From NCBI GenBank assembly GCA_002386465.1, contig DGIT01000066.1, positions 16,568 to 64,119 on the forward strand: a DNA stretch of 47,552 nt, in the 5' to 3' direction. Positions 24,728-31,875 of this stretch are shown one piece after another. Position 1 is the stretch's first letter; each line of letters begins with the position of its first letter. The notes beneath the pieces are model-generated. The model saw only the letters and a list, made by a program, of their open reading frames with translations. It did not search any database and had not been told where the DNA came from. A program made the position numbers and the translations under genes. The DNA comes from Burkholderiales bacterium UBA4615 (lineage in GTDB: Bacteria > Pseudomonadota > Gammaproteobacteria > Burkholderiales > Burkholderiaceae_E).

Positions 24728-24797
24728 GATGGTGTGCTCCTCGCGCACTCTGGAAACGACCGCGACTGTACCGCGATGCACTCGCGCGGCGTGAAGA

Positions 24798-25736
24798 TCA
24801 GCCCCTCGGGTGGTGGCGCGCATGCAAGGACTTCAGCCGCTCGCGTGCCACGTGGGTGTAGATCTGCGTAGTGGAAATATCGGCATGGCCGAGCAGCACC
24901 TGCACCACGCGCAAGTCGGCGCCATGATTGAGCAGATGCGTGGCAAAGGCATGGCGCAAGGTGTGTGGCGAAAGCGGCGCCTGGATATCCGCCTTCAAGG
25001 CATGGCGCTTGACCAGCGTCCAGAACATCTGCCGGGTCATGGCACCCCCGCGTGCCGTCACAAAGAGGGCATCGGCCGAGCGTGCACCGAGCAGCTTCGG
25101 TCGGGCGTCATCCAGATAACGCTCGATCCAGTGACGCGCTTCTTCGCCCAGCGGCACCAGCCGCTCCTTGTCGCCCTTGCCGATCACCCGCACCACGCCA
25201 TCGACCAGACTGATCGATACGCCTGAGAGCCCGATCAGCTCCGAGACGCGCAAACCCGTGGCATACAGCGTTTCGAGCATGGCACGATCACGCAAGCCGA
25301 GCGCGGTGCTGACATCGGGCGCAACAAGCAGGGCCTCCACCTGAGCCTGCGACAAGGACTTGGGAAAGCGCAGCGCCTGACGCGCCGAGACGATCTGTTG
25401 CGTGGGATCGTCGGCTCGCTGATGCTCTCGCACTAGCCATCGATAAAAGCGCCGAAACACCGTCAGCCGGCGATTGCTGCTCGTGGCACGCGAGTCGGCA
25501 TGGCGTTCGGCGATATAGGCTTGCAGGTCGGCTTGGCTCGCCGCCTTCAGCGTGGCTGCGCGTGTGGCCAGCCAGACTGAGAGCACGGACAGATCGCGGC
25601 GATAAGCCTCGAGCGTATTGGTCGAGAGCCCGTCTTCGAGCCAGATCGCGTCCAGGAAACCCGTCAATACTGCGCGGTCGGCTGCCTCGGGGGGCGAGGC
25701 CGCAGCATCGCTGGATGTGGTGGAGCGTTGCGTCAC
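24798..25736 (-). CDS. xerD: Tyrosine recombinase XerD
   Basis: Site-specific recombinase that, with XerC and FtsK, resolves chromosome dimers at dif. The 312-residue protein has a SAM-like core-binding N-terminal domain (about 22-105) and the catalytic domain. All active-site residues are visible: R163 in ATGLRVSEL, K187, H258 and R261 in SPHTLRHAFATH, H284 in LLGHADIST, and the nucleophile Y293 in TQIYTHVA. The ending ARERLKSLHARHHPRG is XerD-like rather than XerC-like. A 20-residue Ala/Ser-rich N-terminal extension is present. GTG 25736 has GAAGGGG 7 nt upstream. It is divergent from the AEC transporter gene. Confidence 0.96.
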   Translation of the reverse strand: MTQRSTTSSDAAASPPEAADRAVLTGFLDAIWLEDGLSTNTLEAYRRDLSVLSVWLATRAATLKAASQADLQAYIAERHADSRATSSNRRLTVFRRFYRWLVREHQRADDPTQQIVSARQALRFPKSLSQAQVEALLVAPDVSTALGLRDRAMLETLYATGLRVSELIGLSGVSISLVDGVVRVIGKGDKERLVPLGEEARHWIERYLDDARPKLLGARSADALFVTARGGAMTRQMFWTLVKRHALKADIQAPLSPHTLRHAFATHLLNHGADLRVVQVLLGHADISTTQIYTHVARERLKSLHARHHPRG

Positions 25737-25774
25737 GCCCGATCCCCTTCGTCTGCTATCGTTTGGCCGGCTCG

Positions 25775-25782
25775 ACTATAGC
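25775..25782. promoter_or_regulatory. overlapping divergent -10 elements (ACTATAGC) between xerD and the AEC gene
   Basis: ACTATAGC reads as TATAGT toward xerD (25780-25775) and TATAGC toward the AEC gene (25777-25782). The CTATAG core is palindromic. No good -35 is seen on either side. The same eight bases occur in the rpsU/AAA+ divergent region at 5095-5102. Confidence 0.35.
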
Positions 25783-25802
25783 CGAGCCCTGCTCCGGCGC
25801 AC

Positions 25803-26696
25803 ATGCATACGCTCCTGCTGCTTCTTCCTGATCTGGCCCTGATTGCCACCGGGGCTGCACTTGCGCGCGGGATGCGCTGGTCAGCCGGATTCTGGGCGCA
25901 CCTGGAAAAGCTCGTGTACTACGTGCTGTTTCCGCCGCTGCTCTTCACCGCCATCGTGCGTCAGCGCATCGACGCGGCCCAGGCCGCGCCCTTCGCCTTG
26001 GGCGTGTTCGGTGTGCTGTTGCTCGGCATTGCGCTGGGCGCGCTCGGCAAGCGGCTGTTCGATCTCGATGCACGCCGGTTTTCCAGTGCAGTGCAATGCG
26101 CCTTCCGCTTCAATTCGTATGTGGCGCTCGCCGTTTCGCAGAGGCTGGGCGGCGATGCCGGCGTGGCGCTGTGCGCCGTGATGGTCGCTGTGGCGGTGCC
26201 CACCGGCAATCTGGCGGCAGTCTGGTTCATGGCACGAGGCAGCAGCGCCGGCGTGTTGCGTTCGCTTGCGCGCAATCCGCTGGTGATCGCCACTGTCTTG
26301 GGACTGATTGCGCTGTGGCTCGATCTGCGCCTGCCTGAGCCGCTGTCGGCTTATCTGTCCCGACTGGGCGCGGCGGCCATTGCCCTGGGCCTGATCGCGG
26401 TGGGTGCAGGGCTCGAGCCCTCCGGTGCGCGAGGCGACGATGGGTTCGCACGGTATGCAATCGCCGTGAAGCTCCTGGCCATGCCGCTGGCCGCCTGGAC
26501 AGTGTCACAGGCGCTCCATCTGCCGCCCCTGGACACGCAGGTGCTGGTCCTTTTTGGTGCAGTGCCCAGCGCATCGAGCTGCTACGTTTTAGCCACCAAC
26601 ATGGGCGGCGATGGGCCTTATGTGGCGCGGCTGGTCACGGCCACGACCGTGCTCAGCGCGGTGACACTGCCCCTATGGCTGAGCTGGGTGACCTGA
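25803..26696 (+). CDS. AEC-family transporter (auxin efflux carrier type)
   Basis: A 297-residue membrane protein with about ten membrane segments, of the AEC family, which in bacteria moves malonate, malate or other small acids. Family hints are LEKLVYYVLFPPLLFTAIV in segment 2, CAFRFNSYVALAV in the middle and the final FGAVPSASSCYVLATNMGGD. The substrate is unknown. It is divergent from xerD. Its last 44 bp overlap the 3' end of the convergent queG gene. Confidence 0.9.
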   Translation: MHTLLLLLPDLALIATGAALARGMRWSAGFWAHLEKLVYYVLFPPLLFTAIVRQRIDAAQAAPFALGVFGVLLLGIALGALGKRLFDLDARRFSSAVQCAFRFNSYVALAVSQRLGGDAGVALCAVMVAVAVPTGNLAAVWFMARGSSAGVLRSLARNPLVIATVLGLIALWLDLRLPEPLSAYLSRLGAAAIALGLIAVGAGLEPSGARGDDGFARYAIAVKLLAMPLAAWTVSQALHLPPLDTQVLVLFGAVPSASSCYVLATNMGGDGPYVARLVTATTVLSAVTLPLWLSWVT

Positions 26697-27747
26697 GGGC
26701 GTGCCGGGCCAGCGCCCAGCGGACATGCTCGGCGACCAGTGCGCTCGCATCCTGTTCACGGCTGCGCAGCGCATGGATCACGGCAGCACTGGAGGGCGCG
26801 TTGCCCAGTGCGACCGCCAGGTTGCGCAACCAGCGTTCGTGACCGATCCGGCGAATCGCCGATCCCTCGAATGCGGTGTCGAATCGTGTGCGGTCCCAGC
26901 CGAAGAGCGCGATCAGCTCTGCGGTATCCAGGCTGTTGCGTACCGCGAAGTCAGGCAAGGCTGCAGCCGCTGCGTATTTATTCCAGGGGCAGGCGAGCTG
27001 GCAGTCATCACACCCATAGATGCGATTACCGATTGCAGCACGAAACGCTTCAGGAATTGCGCCTTGCAGTTCGATGGTGAGGTAGGCGATGCAGCGGCGC
27101 GCATCCAGCCGGTAGGGTGCGACGATCGCTCCGGTAGGGCAGGCCTGAATGCACGCTTCACAACGGCCGCAGTGCTCGTCGACAGGCGCATCCACAGGCA
27201 GGGGCACGTTGGTGTAAAGGGTGCCGATGAAGCGCATGGAACCGCCATCACGCGAAAGCATCAGGGTATGTTTGCCACGCCAGCCCAGGCCGGCACGGCG
27301 CGCAAGCTCCACTTCCATGACCGGCGCCGAATCACACATGGCGCGCCAACCGAATGGGCCCGCCACCTGCTCGATGCGCCGGGCCAGGGCCGCCAACCTC
27401 GATCGCACAACCTTGTGATAGTCCCGCCCCAGGGCATATCGCGAGACATAGGCACGTTCCGGGTCAGCCAGGTTGGCCCAAGCCTGCGCGACCCAGTCGG
27501 GATCGTCAGGCGCGTAATCGATCGACACCATGACGGCGCGCACCGTGCCGGGCATGAGCGCGGCAGGGTCGGTGCGCAGCGCCGCATGGCGCGCCATATA
27601 ATCCATCTCGCCATGAAAGCCTGCGTCGAGCCAGGCCTTGAGCCCGGGTGCGGCCTGCGACAGATCGACGTCAGCCACGCCCAACGCAGCAAAGCCGAGT
27701 TCGCTTGCCCAGCTGCGCAGTTGTCCGATCCAAGCCTGATGCTCCAT
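26653..27747 (-). CDS. queG: Epoxyqueuosine reductase QueG
   Basis: Cobalamin- and iron-sulfur-dependent enzyme that performs the last step of queuosine synthesis on tRNA. The 364-residue protein has the proposed catalytic D139 in CDSAPVMEVELARRAGLGW. Two 4Fe-4S motifs follow: CGRCEACIQACP (C193, C196, C199, C203), and C219 with CDDCQLACP (C246, C249, C253). A HEAT-like C-terminal end is present. The frame is open 73 codons upstream through tsaE; ATG 27747 matches the family start. It is divergent from tsaE with only 20 bp between starts. This pairing (yjeS-yjeE) is conserved to E. coli. Confidence 0.96.
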   Translation of the reverse strand: MEHQAWIGQLRSWASELGFAALGVADVDLSQAAPGLKAWLDAGFHGEMDYMARHAALRTDPAALMPGTVRAVMVSIDYAPDDPDWVAQAWANLADPERAYVSRYALGRDYHKVVRSRLAALARRIEQVAGPFGWRAMCDSAPVMEVELARRAGLGWRGKHTLMLSRDGGSMRFIGTLYTNVPLPVDAPVDEHCGRCEACIQACPTGAIVAPYRLDARRCIAYLTIELQGAIPEAFRAAIGNRIYGCDDCQLACPWNKYAAAAALPDFAVRNSLDTAELIALFGWDRTRFDTAFEGSAIRRIGHERWLRNLAVALGNAPSSAAVIHALRSREQDASALVAEHVRWALARHALRSPSSAIGAVSPR

Positions 27748-27753
27748 CCGGCC

Positions 27754-27759
27754 ATTGTA
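27754..27759 (-). promoter_or_regulatory. -10-like TACAAT directly before queG
   Basis: Minus-strand TACAAT (27759-27754) ends 6 nt before ATG 27747 in a divergent gap of only 20 bp. The rest of any queG promoter must lie inside tsaE. It is consistent with a leaderless queG mRNA. Confidence 0.4.
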
Positions 27760-27767
27760 GGTTCGCG

Positions 27768-28376
27768 ATGCCCCTGCCTGATCTGCCGTCTGATGTTTCA
27801 ACCGAGGTCGCCGCGCAGGTCGCCGCGGAAGGTGGGCGTCCAGTGCACTTCGCAGGGGATCGGGCTGGCGCGTCGGCGGCCTGCCGCGAACCGTTGCGCC
27901 GCTGCGAGCTGACCTTGGCCGATGAGTCAGCGACCGAGGCCTTCGCTGCGCGTCTGGCTGAGGCACTTTCGCCCGGTCAGGTGGTGTGGCTGTGCGGCAC
28001 CCTGGGCGCGGGCAAGACCACCCTCGTACGCGGGCTGCTTCGGGCGCTCGGTCATGCGGGCCCGGTGCGCAGCCCCACGTTCACATTGCTTGAGCCCTAC
28101 GAACTGGCGCGCTTTGCGGTGTACCATTTTGATCTTTACCGGTTTGCGTCGGCACACGAGTGGCATGACGCAGGTTTCGATGACTACTTCGGCAAAACCG
28201 GCGTGTGCCTGGTGGAATGGCCCGAGCAGGCGGCGGACGCAGTTCCGCCACCCGATGTGCGTATTGCACTGGCCTTCAGCGGCGAGCCAGGCGCGTCATC
28301 ACAACGCAGCGTGATGATTGATGCCTGCACGCAGGCGGGCTTGAGATGCGTGAACACGATCGTCGACGGCTGCTGA
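27768..28376 (+). CDS. tsaE: tRNA threonylcarbamoyladenosine biosynthesis ATPase TsaE
   Basis: P-loop ATPase that works with TsaB and TsaD in t6A synthesis. The family domain covers about residues 48-180, with Walker A GTLGAGKTT (77-85), VRSPTFTLLEPYE and the YHFDLYR strand, and CLVEWPEQ near the nucleotide pocket. At 202 residues it is longer than E. coli TsaE (153). About 45 extra N-terminal residues are poorly conserved in look, and no later ATG fits. Its 3' end overlaps amiC by 31 nt. tsaE-amiC matches the yjeE-amiB pair of enterobacteria. Confidence 0.95.
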   Translation: MPLPDLPSDVSTEVAAQVAAEGGRPVHFAGDRAGASAACREPLRRCELTLADESATEAFAARLAEALSPGQVVWLCGTLGAGKTTLVRGLLRALGHAGPVRSPTFTLLEPYELARFAVYHFDLYRFASAHEWHDAGFDDYFGKTGVCLVEWPEQAADAVPPPDVRIALAFSGEPGASSQRSVMIDACTQAGLRCVNTIVDGC

Positions 28377-29734
28377 AATCAGCGCCTGGCGTGCTGCTGG
28401 CCGTGACGCTACCGGCTGTTCACGGTGCGACCCTCATCGGCGTGAGAGTGTGGCCTTCGCCGGACTACACGCGGGTGACGCTGGAACTAGATACGCCCCT
28501 GCCGGCCACGCATTTCACAGTGTCTGACCCGCCGCGTGTGGTGGTGGATTTCGAGGGTATCGATCTGACGGTCGCCCTGCGCGAGCTGGTCGCACGCGTG
28601 CAGGCCGACGATCCCTATATTGCAGGGGTGCGCATCGGCCAGAATCGACCTGGGGTGGCTCGCCTGGTGCTCGATCTCAAACTTGCGGTCGATGCTCAGG
28701 TCTTCGCGCTGACGCCCGTGGGGGACTACAGGCATCGGATGGTGATCGATCTGTACCCCTTGCAGCCACCCGATCCGATCGTTGAACTCATCGCCCAAAA
28801 CGCACGCAGTACAAGCGCCGCGCAGGCTGCACGCAATGCTCGGATCGCCTCTGGGACGCGTCCTGCAGCGCCTTCATCGGGCAGCGCCTCGCCGCCTGCG
28901 CGCCCCGACGCGAGCGACCCTCTGGCGCAATGGTTGCAAGAGCGCACACCTGCTCCCCGCCCCCAGAGCGGCATCGCGCGGGCTGAAGTTGGGCCCGATC
29001 TTCGTGTGGACCGCGTGGTAACGATCGCCATCGACCCGGGTCATGGCGGCGAGGATCCGGGAGCGATCGGCCCGGGCGGCACGATGGAAAAAGAAGTGGT
29101 ACTGGCCATTGCGCGACGGCTGCGTGATCGGCTCGCGGCGGAATCGAACTGGCGGGTCCTCATGACGCGCGACGGCGACTTTTTCGTGCCGCTGGCCACC
29201 CGTGTACGCAAGGCTGCCGCGGTGTCGGCCGATCTGTTCATCTCGATCCATGCGGATGCCTTCACCTCCCCGGAGGCGCGAGGCTCGTCGGTATTCGTGC
29301 TCTCCGAGCGAGGGGCCAGCAGCGTGGGCGCACGCTGGCTCGCGAATCAGGAAAATCGTGCCGATCAGATCGGCGGGGTCAATATCGGTGGGGCCACTGT
29401 CCGCGCCGCAGACCGTGAGGTCTCAGGGGTGCTGATCGACCTCACCACCGCAGCGCAAATCCGGCACAGTCGCCGACTGGGCACAGCGGTGCTGAGCGAA
29501 CTGGGTCAGTTGGGCCCGGTCCACAAGCCAGCCGTGGAGCAGGCCGCATTCGCCGTGCTCAAGGCGCCTGACATTCCTTCTGTGCTCGTGGAAACTGCCT
29601 TCATCAGCCACCCTCAGGAAGAGGAAAAATTGCGCGACCCGTTGTTCCAGGACCAGATGGCACAAGCACTGCACATCGGAATCCGCAATTACTTCCGTGC
29701 CCATCCACCCGGCCCGCGCGGAGCACCCGCCTGA
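28346..29734 (+). CDS. amiC: N-acetylmuramoyl-L-alanine amidase AmiC
   Basis: Periplasmic zinc amidase that cleaves septal peptidoglycan during daughter-cell separation. The 462-residue protein starts with a twin-arginine signal (RRRLLKSAPGVLLAVTLP), as expected for AmiC. An AMIN domain follows (about 30-140), then a Pro/Ala/Ser-rich linker (about 150-215). The amidase_3 domain has AIDPGHGGEDPGAIG, TMEKEVVL, FISIHADAF and VLVETAFISHPQEE, which supply the zinc ligands and catalytic Glu. Activity in this family is switched on by EnvC/NlpD-type LytM proteins. It starts inside tsaE, and its stop shares a base with the chrA start (TGATG). Confidence 0.95.
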   Translation: MREHDRRRLLKSAPGVLLAVTLPAVHGATLIGVRVWPSPDYTRVTLELDTPLPATHFTVSDPPRVVVDFEGIDLTVALRELVARVQADDPYIAGVRIGQNRPGVARLVLDLKLAVDAQVFALTPVGDYRHRMVIDLYPLQPPDPIVELIAQNARSTSAAQAARNARIASGTRPAAPSSGSASPPARPDASDPLAQWLQERTPAPRPQSGIARAEVGPDLRVDRVVTIAIDPGHGGEDPGAIGPGGTMEKEVVLAIARRLRDRLAAESNWRVLMTRDGDFFVPLATRVRKAAAVSADLFISIHADAFTSPEARGSSVFVLSERGASSVGARWLANQENRADQIGGVNIGGATVRAADREVSGVLIDLTTAAQIRHSRRLGTAVLSELGQLGPVHKPAVEQAAFAVLKAPDIPSVLVETAFISHPQEEEKLRDPLFQDQMAQALHIGIRNYFRAHPPGPRGAPA

Positions 29735-31110
29735 TGCACACGCCTGCGTCCCCCAACCCCGTGCCATCAGTTCCCTTTGGCGAAGCGCTGCGATACTGGC
29801 TCAAGCTGGGCTGCATCAGCTTTGGGGGACCCGCCGGGCAGATCGCGCTCATGCATGAGGAGCTTGTGCAGCGCAGGCGCTGGATTTCAGAGGCACGATT
29901 TGCCCATGCCCTGAGCTACTGCATGCTGCTGCCGGGCCCCGAAGCGCAACAACTCGCCACGTACATCGGCTGGCTCATGCACGGCGTGCGTGGGGGCATT
30001 GCAGCGGGCGTGCTCTTCGTACTCCCCTCCCTGCTGTTGCTGATCGGCTTGTCATGGCTGTACATCGCGGCTGGCGAGCAACCCGCCGTCGCAGGGGTGC
30101 TCGCCGGCGTGAAGCCTGCAGTGATCGCTATCGTGCTGGCCACCGGTTGGCGTCTGGCCGCGCGCACCCTGCGTCACCCGGCAGCCTGGGCGGTCGCGAT
30201 CACGGCGTTCGCTGCCACGGTGTGGGGGGTACCGTTTCCGGCCATCGTGTGCGCGGCTGCCCTGGCAGGCACTGTAGGTGCACGATGGTGGCCAGAGGCC
30301 TTCGGTGGCGCAGGCGGGCATGGTCCGGGAGCAACACCGCCTCACTCACGCCCTCAGCGCTCACCCGAGCATGACGCACTGATCGACGACGACACACCCG
30401 CGCCGGCCCATGCACGCACATCCATCGCACGCGTGGTGCGCATGAGTCTCACGACAGTCGGACTGGGCGCGGCCCTGTGGTGGGGCTTGCACACCTGGGC
30501 GCAGTGGCGCGGTGCCGGCAGCACGCTCACCGACATGGCACAGTTCTTTACGGGCGCTGCGCTGCTGACTTTTGGTGGCGCGTATGCGGTGCTGCCCTAC
30601 GTGGTGCAGGGGGCCGTGCAGCAGTACGGCTGGCTGAGTGCCTCTCAAATGATCGACGGTCTGGCACTTGGCGAAACCACGCCCGGCCCGCTCATCATGA
30701 TCGTGGCCTTCGTGGGCTTTCTGGGTGGCTGGTCGTCACAAACCCTGGGGCTCAGCCCCTTGGCGGCAGGTGTGGCCGGGGCTCTGGTGGCCACCGTGTT
30801 CACCTTCTTGCCGTCGTTTCTCTTCATTCTGGCTGGCGGGCCGCTCGTTGAACGCACCCGCAACGATTTGCGCGTGGGCGCACCTCTGGCAGGGATCTCC
30901 TGCGCCGTGGTGGGGGTGATGGCCTCCATGGCGCTGTATTTCGCCAATGAGGTGCTGTTCCCCAAACCGTCGGGGGCCTTCGATCCCGTGGCCGCGCTGA
31001 TCGCTATCGCTTGCACCATTGCGCTGGTTCGCTTCAAGGTGAGCGTGATGAAGGTGCTTGGTGTGAGTGCAGGGCTGGGGCTGATCCTGCGACTGGCGGG
31101 GTGGCACTAA
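29734..31110 (+). CDS. chrA: Chromate transporter ChrA (CHR family, long form)
   Basis: A 458-residue inner-membrane protein with two homologous CHR halves (about 15-195 and 245-455). The N-terminal half has the family motif FGGPAGQIALMHEELV and LPGPEAQQLATYIGW. The C-terminal half has FGGAYAVLPYVV and LGETTPGPLIMIVAFVGF. The halves are joined by a hydrophilic linker of about 45 residues rich in His, Pro and Asp. CHR proteins export chromate or related oxyanions. With no chrB or chrC nearby, the physiological role may differ. It is coupled to amiC (TGATG), and it interrupts the usual amidase-mutL order. Confidence 0.93.
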   Translation: MHTPASPNPVPSVPFGEALRYWLKLGCISFGGPAGQIALMHEELVQRRRWISEARFAHALSYCMLLPGPEAQQLATYIGWLMHGVRGGIAAGVLFVLPSLLLLIGLSWLYIAAGEQPAVAGVLAGVKPAVIAIVLATGWRLAARTLRHPAAWAVAITAFAATVWGVPFPAIVCAAALAGTVGARWWPEAFGGAGGHGPGATPPHSRPQRSPEHDALIDDDTPAPAHARTSIARVVRMSLTTVGLGAALWWGLHTWAQWRGAGSTLTDMAQFFTGAALLTFGGAYAVLPYVVQGAVQQYGWLSASQMIDGLALGETTPGPLIMIVAFVGFLGGWSSQTLGLSPLAAGVAGALVATVFTFLPSFLFILAGGPLVERTRNDLRVGAPLAGISCAVVGVMASMALYFANEVLFPKPSGAFDPVAALIAIACTIALVRFKVSVMKVLGVSAGLGLILRLAGWH

Positions 31111-31120
31111 GTCCAGGGAA

Positions 31121-31774
31121 CTAAGCGCGTGGCAAGCGCCGCTTGAACACGGTGTGCCGCAGCACTTCGAACACTGCCGGCAAGCCTGGGACGATGATCA
31201 GCGCCAGCGCGACCCAGGAAAAATGCGCCCGCACCCACGGCAGGTTGCCAATGAAGTAGCCCAGCACGGTGAGACCACCTACCCACAACACAGCACCGAC
31301 CACGTTGTAGAGCGCAAACTTTCCGTAGCGCATGCGGGCCACGCCCGCCACAAACGGCGCGAAGGTGCGCACAAAGGGCAGGAACCGCGCCACGATGATC
31401 GTGATGGCGCCGTGCTTCTCGTAGAAAGCATTCGTGCGGTCAAAGGCTGCGCGATTGAAGAAGCGCGACTGCTCCCATCCCCACACTTTGTTGCCCACCC
31501 GGGAGCCGACTGCAAAATTCACCGCATCGCCCAACACGGCCGCCACGATCAGCAGGGCGATCATGAGCGGCAAGGACAAGCCACCCACTGCCGCAATGGC
31601 GCCCGCCACGAACAGCAGCGAGTCGCCCGGCAGAAAGGGCATGATCACCAGGCCGGTCTCAACGAAGATGATGGCAAACAGCATCGCGTAGACCCAGGGG
31701 CCGTACTGCGACACCATCGCCTCGAGATGCTTGTCGAGGTGCAGGAAAATGTCGATGAACTGGGAGATGTCCAT
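31121..31774 (-). CDS. DedA-family membrane protein
   Basis: A 217-residue DedA (SNARE-associated / VTT domain) protein. These polytopic proteins affect membrane lipid recycling and tolerance of envelope stress; some act as undecaprenyl-phosphate or phospholipid flippases. Family motifs are ETGLVIMPFLPGDSLLFVAG, GDAVNFAVGSRVG, and ARFLPFVRTFAPFVAGVARM, where the arginines are typical. ATG 31774 fits the family start; the frame is open further upstream but overlaps mutL. It converges on chrA with a 10-bp gap and diverges from mutL. Confidence 0.94.
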   Translation of the reverse strand: MDISQFIDIFLHLDKHLEAMVSQYGPWVYAMLFAIIFVETGLVIMPFLPGDSLLFVAGAIAAVGGLSLPLMIALLIVAAVLGDAVNFAVGSRVGNKVWGWEQSRFFNRAAFDRTNAFYEKHGAITIIVARFLPFVRTFAPFVAGVARMRYGKFALYNVVGAVLWVGGLTVLGYFIGNLPWVRAHFSWVALALIIVPGLPAVFEVLRHTVFKRRLPRA

Positions 31775-31783
31775 GGCGGGCGG

Positions 31784-31789
31784 ATGATA
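31784..31789 (-). promoter_or_regulatory. -10-like TATCAT just before the dedA gene
   Basis: Minus-strand TATCAT (31789-31784) ends 9 nt before ATG 31774. The spacer is C-rich with no Shine-Dalgarno sequence, so the transcript would have at most a 2-3 nt leader. Confidence 0.35.
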
Positions 31790-31832
31790 CACGGCGCCTG
31801 CCAAGCGGCCTCGCCCGGATTGATGTGCACAG

Positions 31833-31847
31833 GCCTGCCGCGCAGGC
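31833..31847. repeat. 15-bp palindrome in the dedA/mutL divergent region
   Basis: GCCTGC, a CGC centre, and GCAGGC form a perfect short palindrome. It ends 16 bp before the mutL -10 (31864) and so covers where a -35 would be. It may be an operator or chance in GC-rich DNA. Confidence 0.25.
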
Positions 31848-31863
31848 GCGCCGCCCGCGCTCC

Positions 31864-31869
31864 TATAAT
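31864..31869 (+). promoter_or_regulatory. consensus -10 TATAAT at the mutL start
   Basis: A perfect TATAAT ends 6 nt before the in-frame GTG 31876, which puts the expected transcription start on the start codon. No -35 consensus is present at 17 bp. This is the strongest of the leaderless-type promoters here. Confidence 0.55.
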
Positions 31870-31875
31870 CGGACG

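Noticed and set aside
24798..25736. Integrase of a mobile element
   Set aside because: Length, all catalytic residues and the C-terminal HARHHPR segment identify housekeeping XerD; no att sites or phage genes are near.
29734..31110. ChrA as a sign of a transferred metal-resistance island
   Set aside because: There are no chrB, chrC, transposase or composition shift nearby; it is translationally coupled to amiC.
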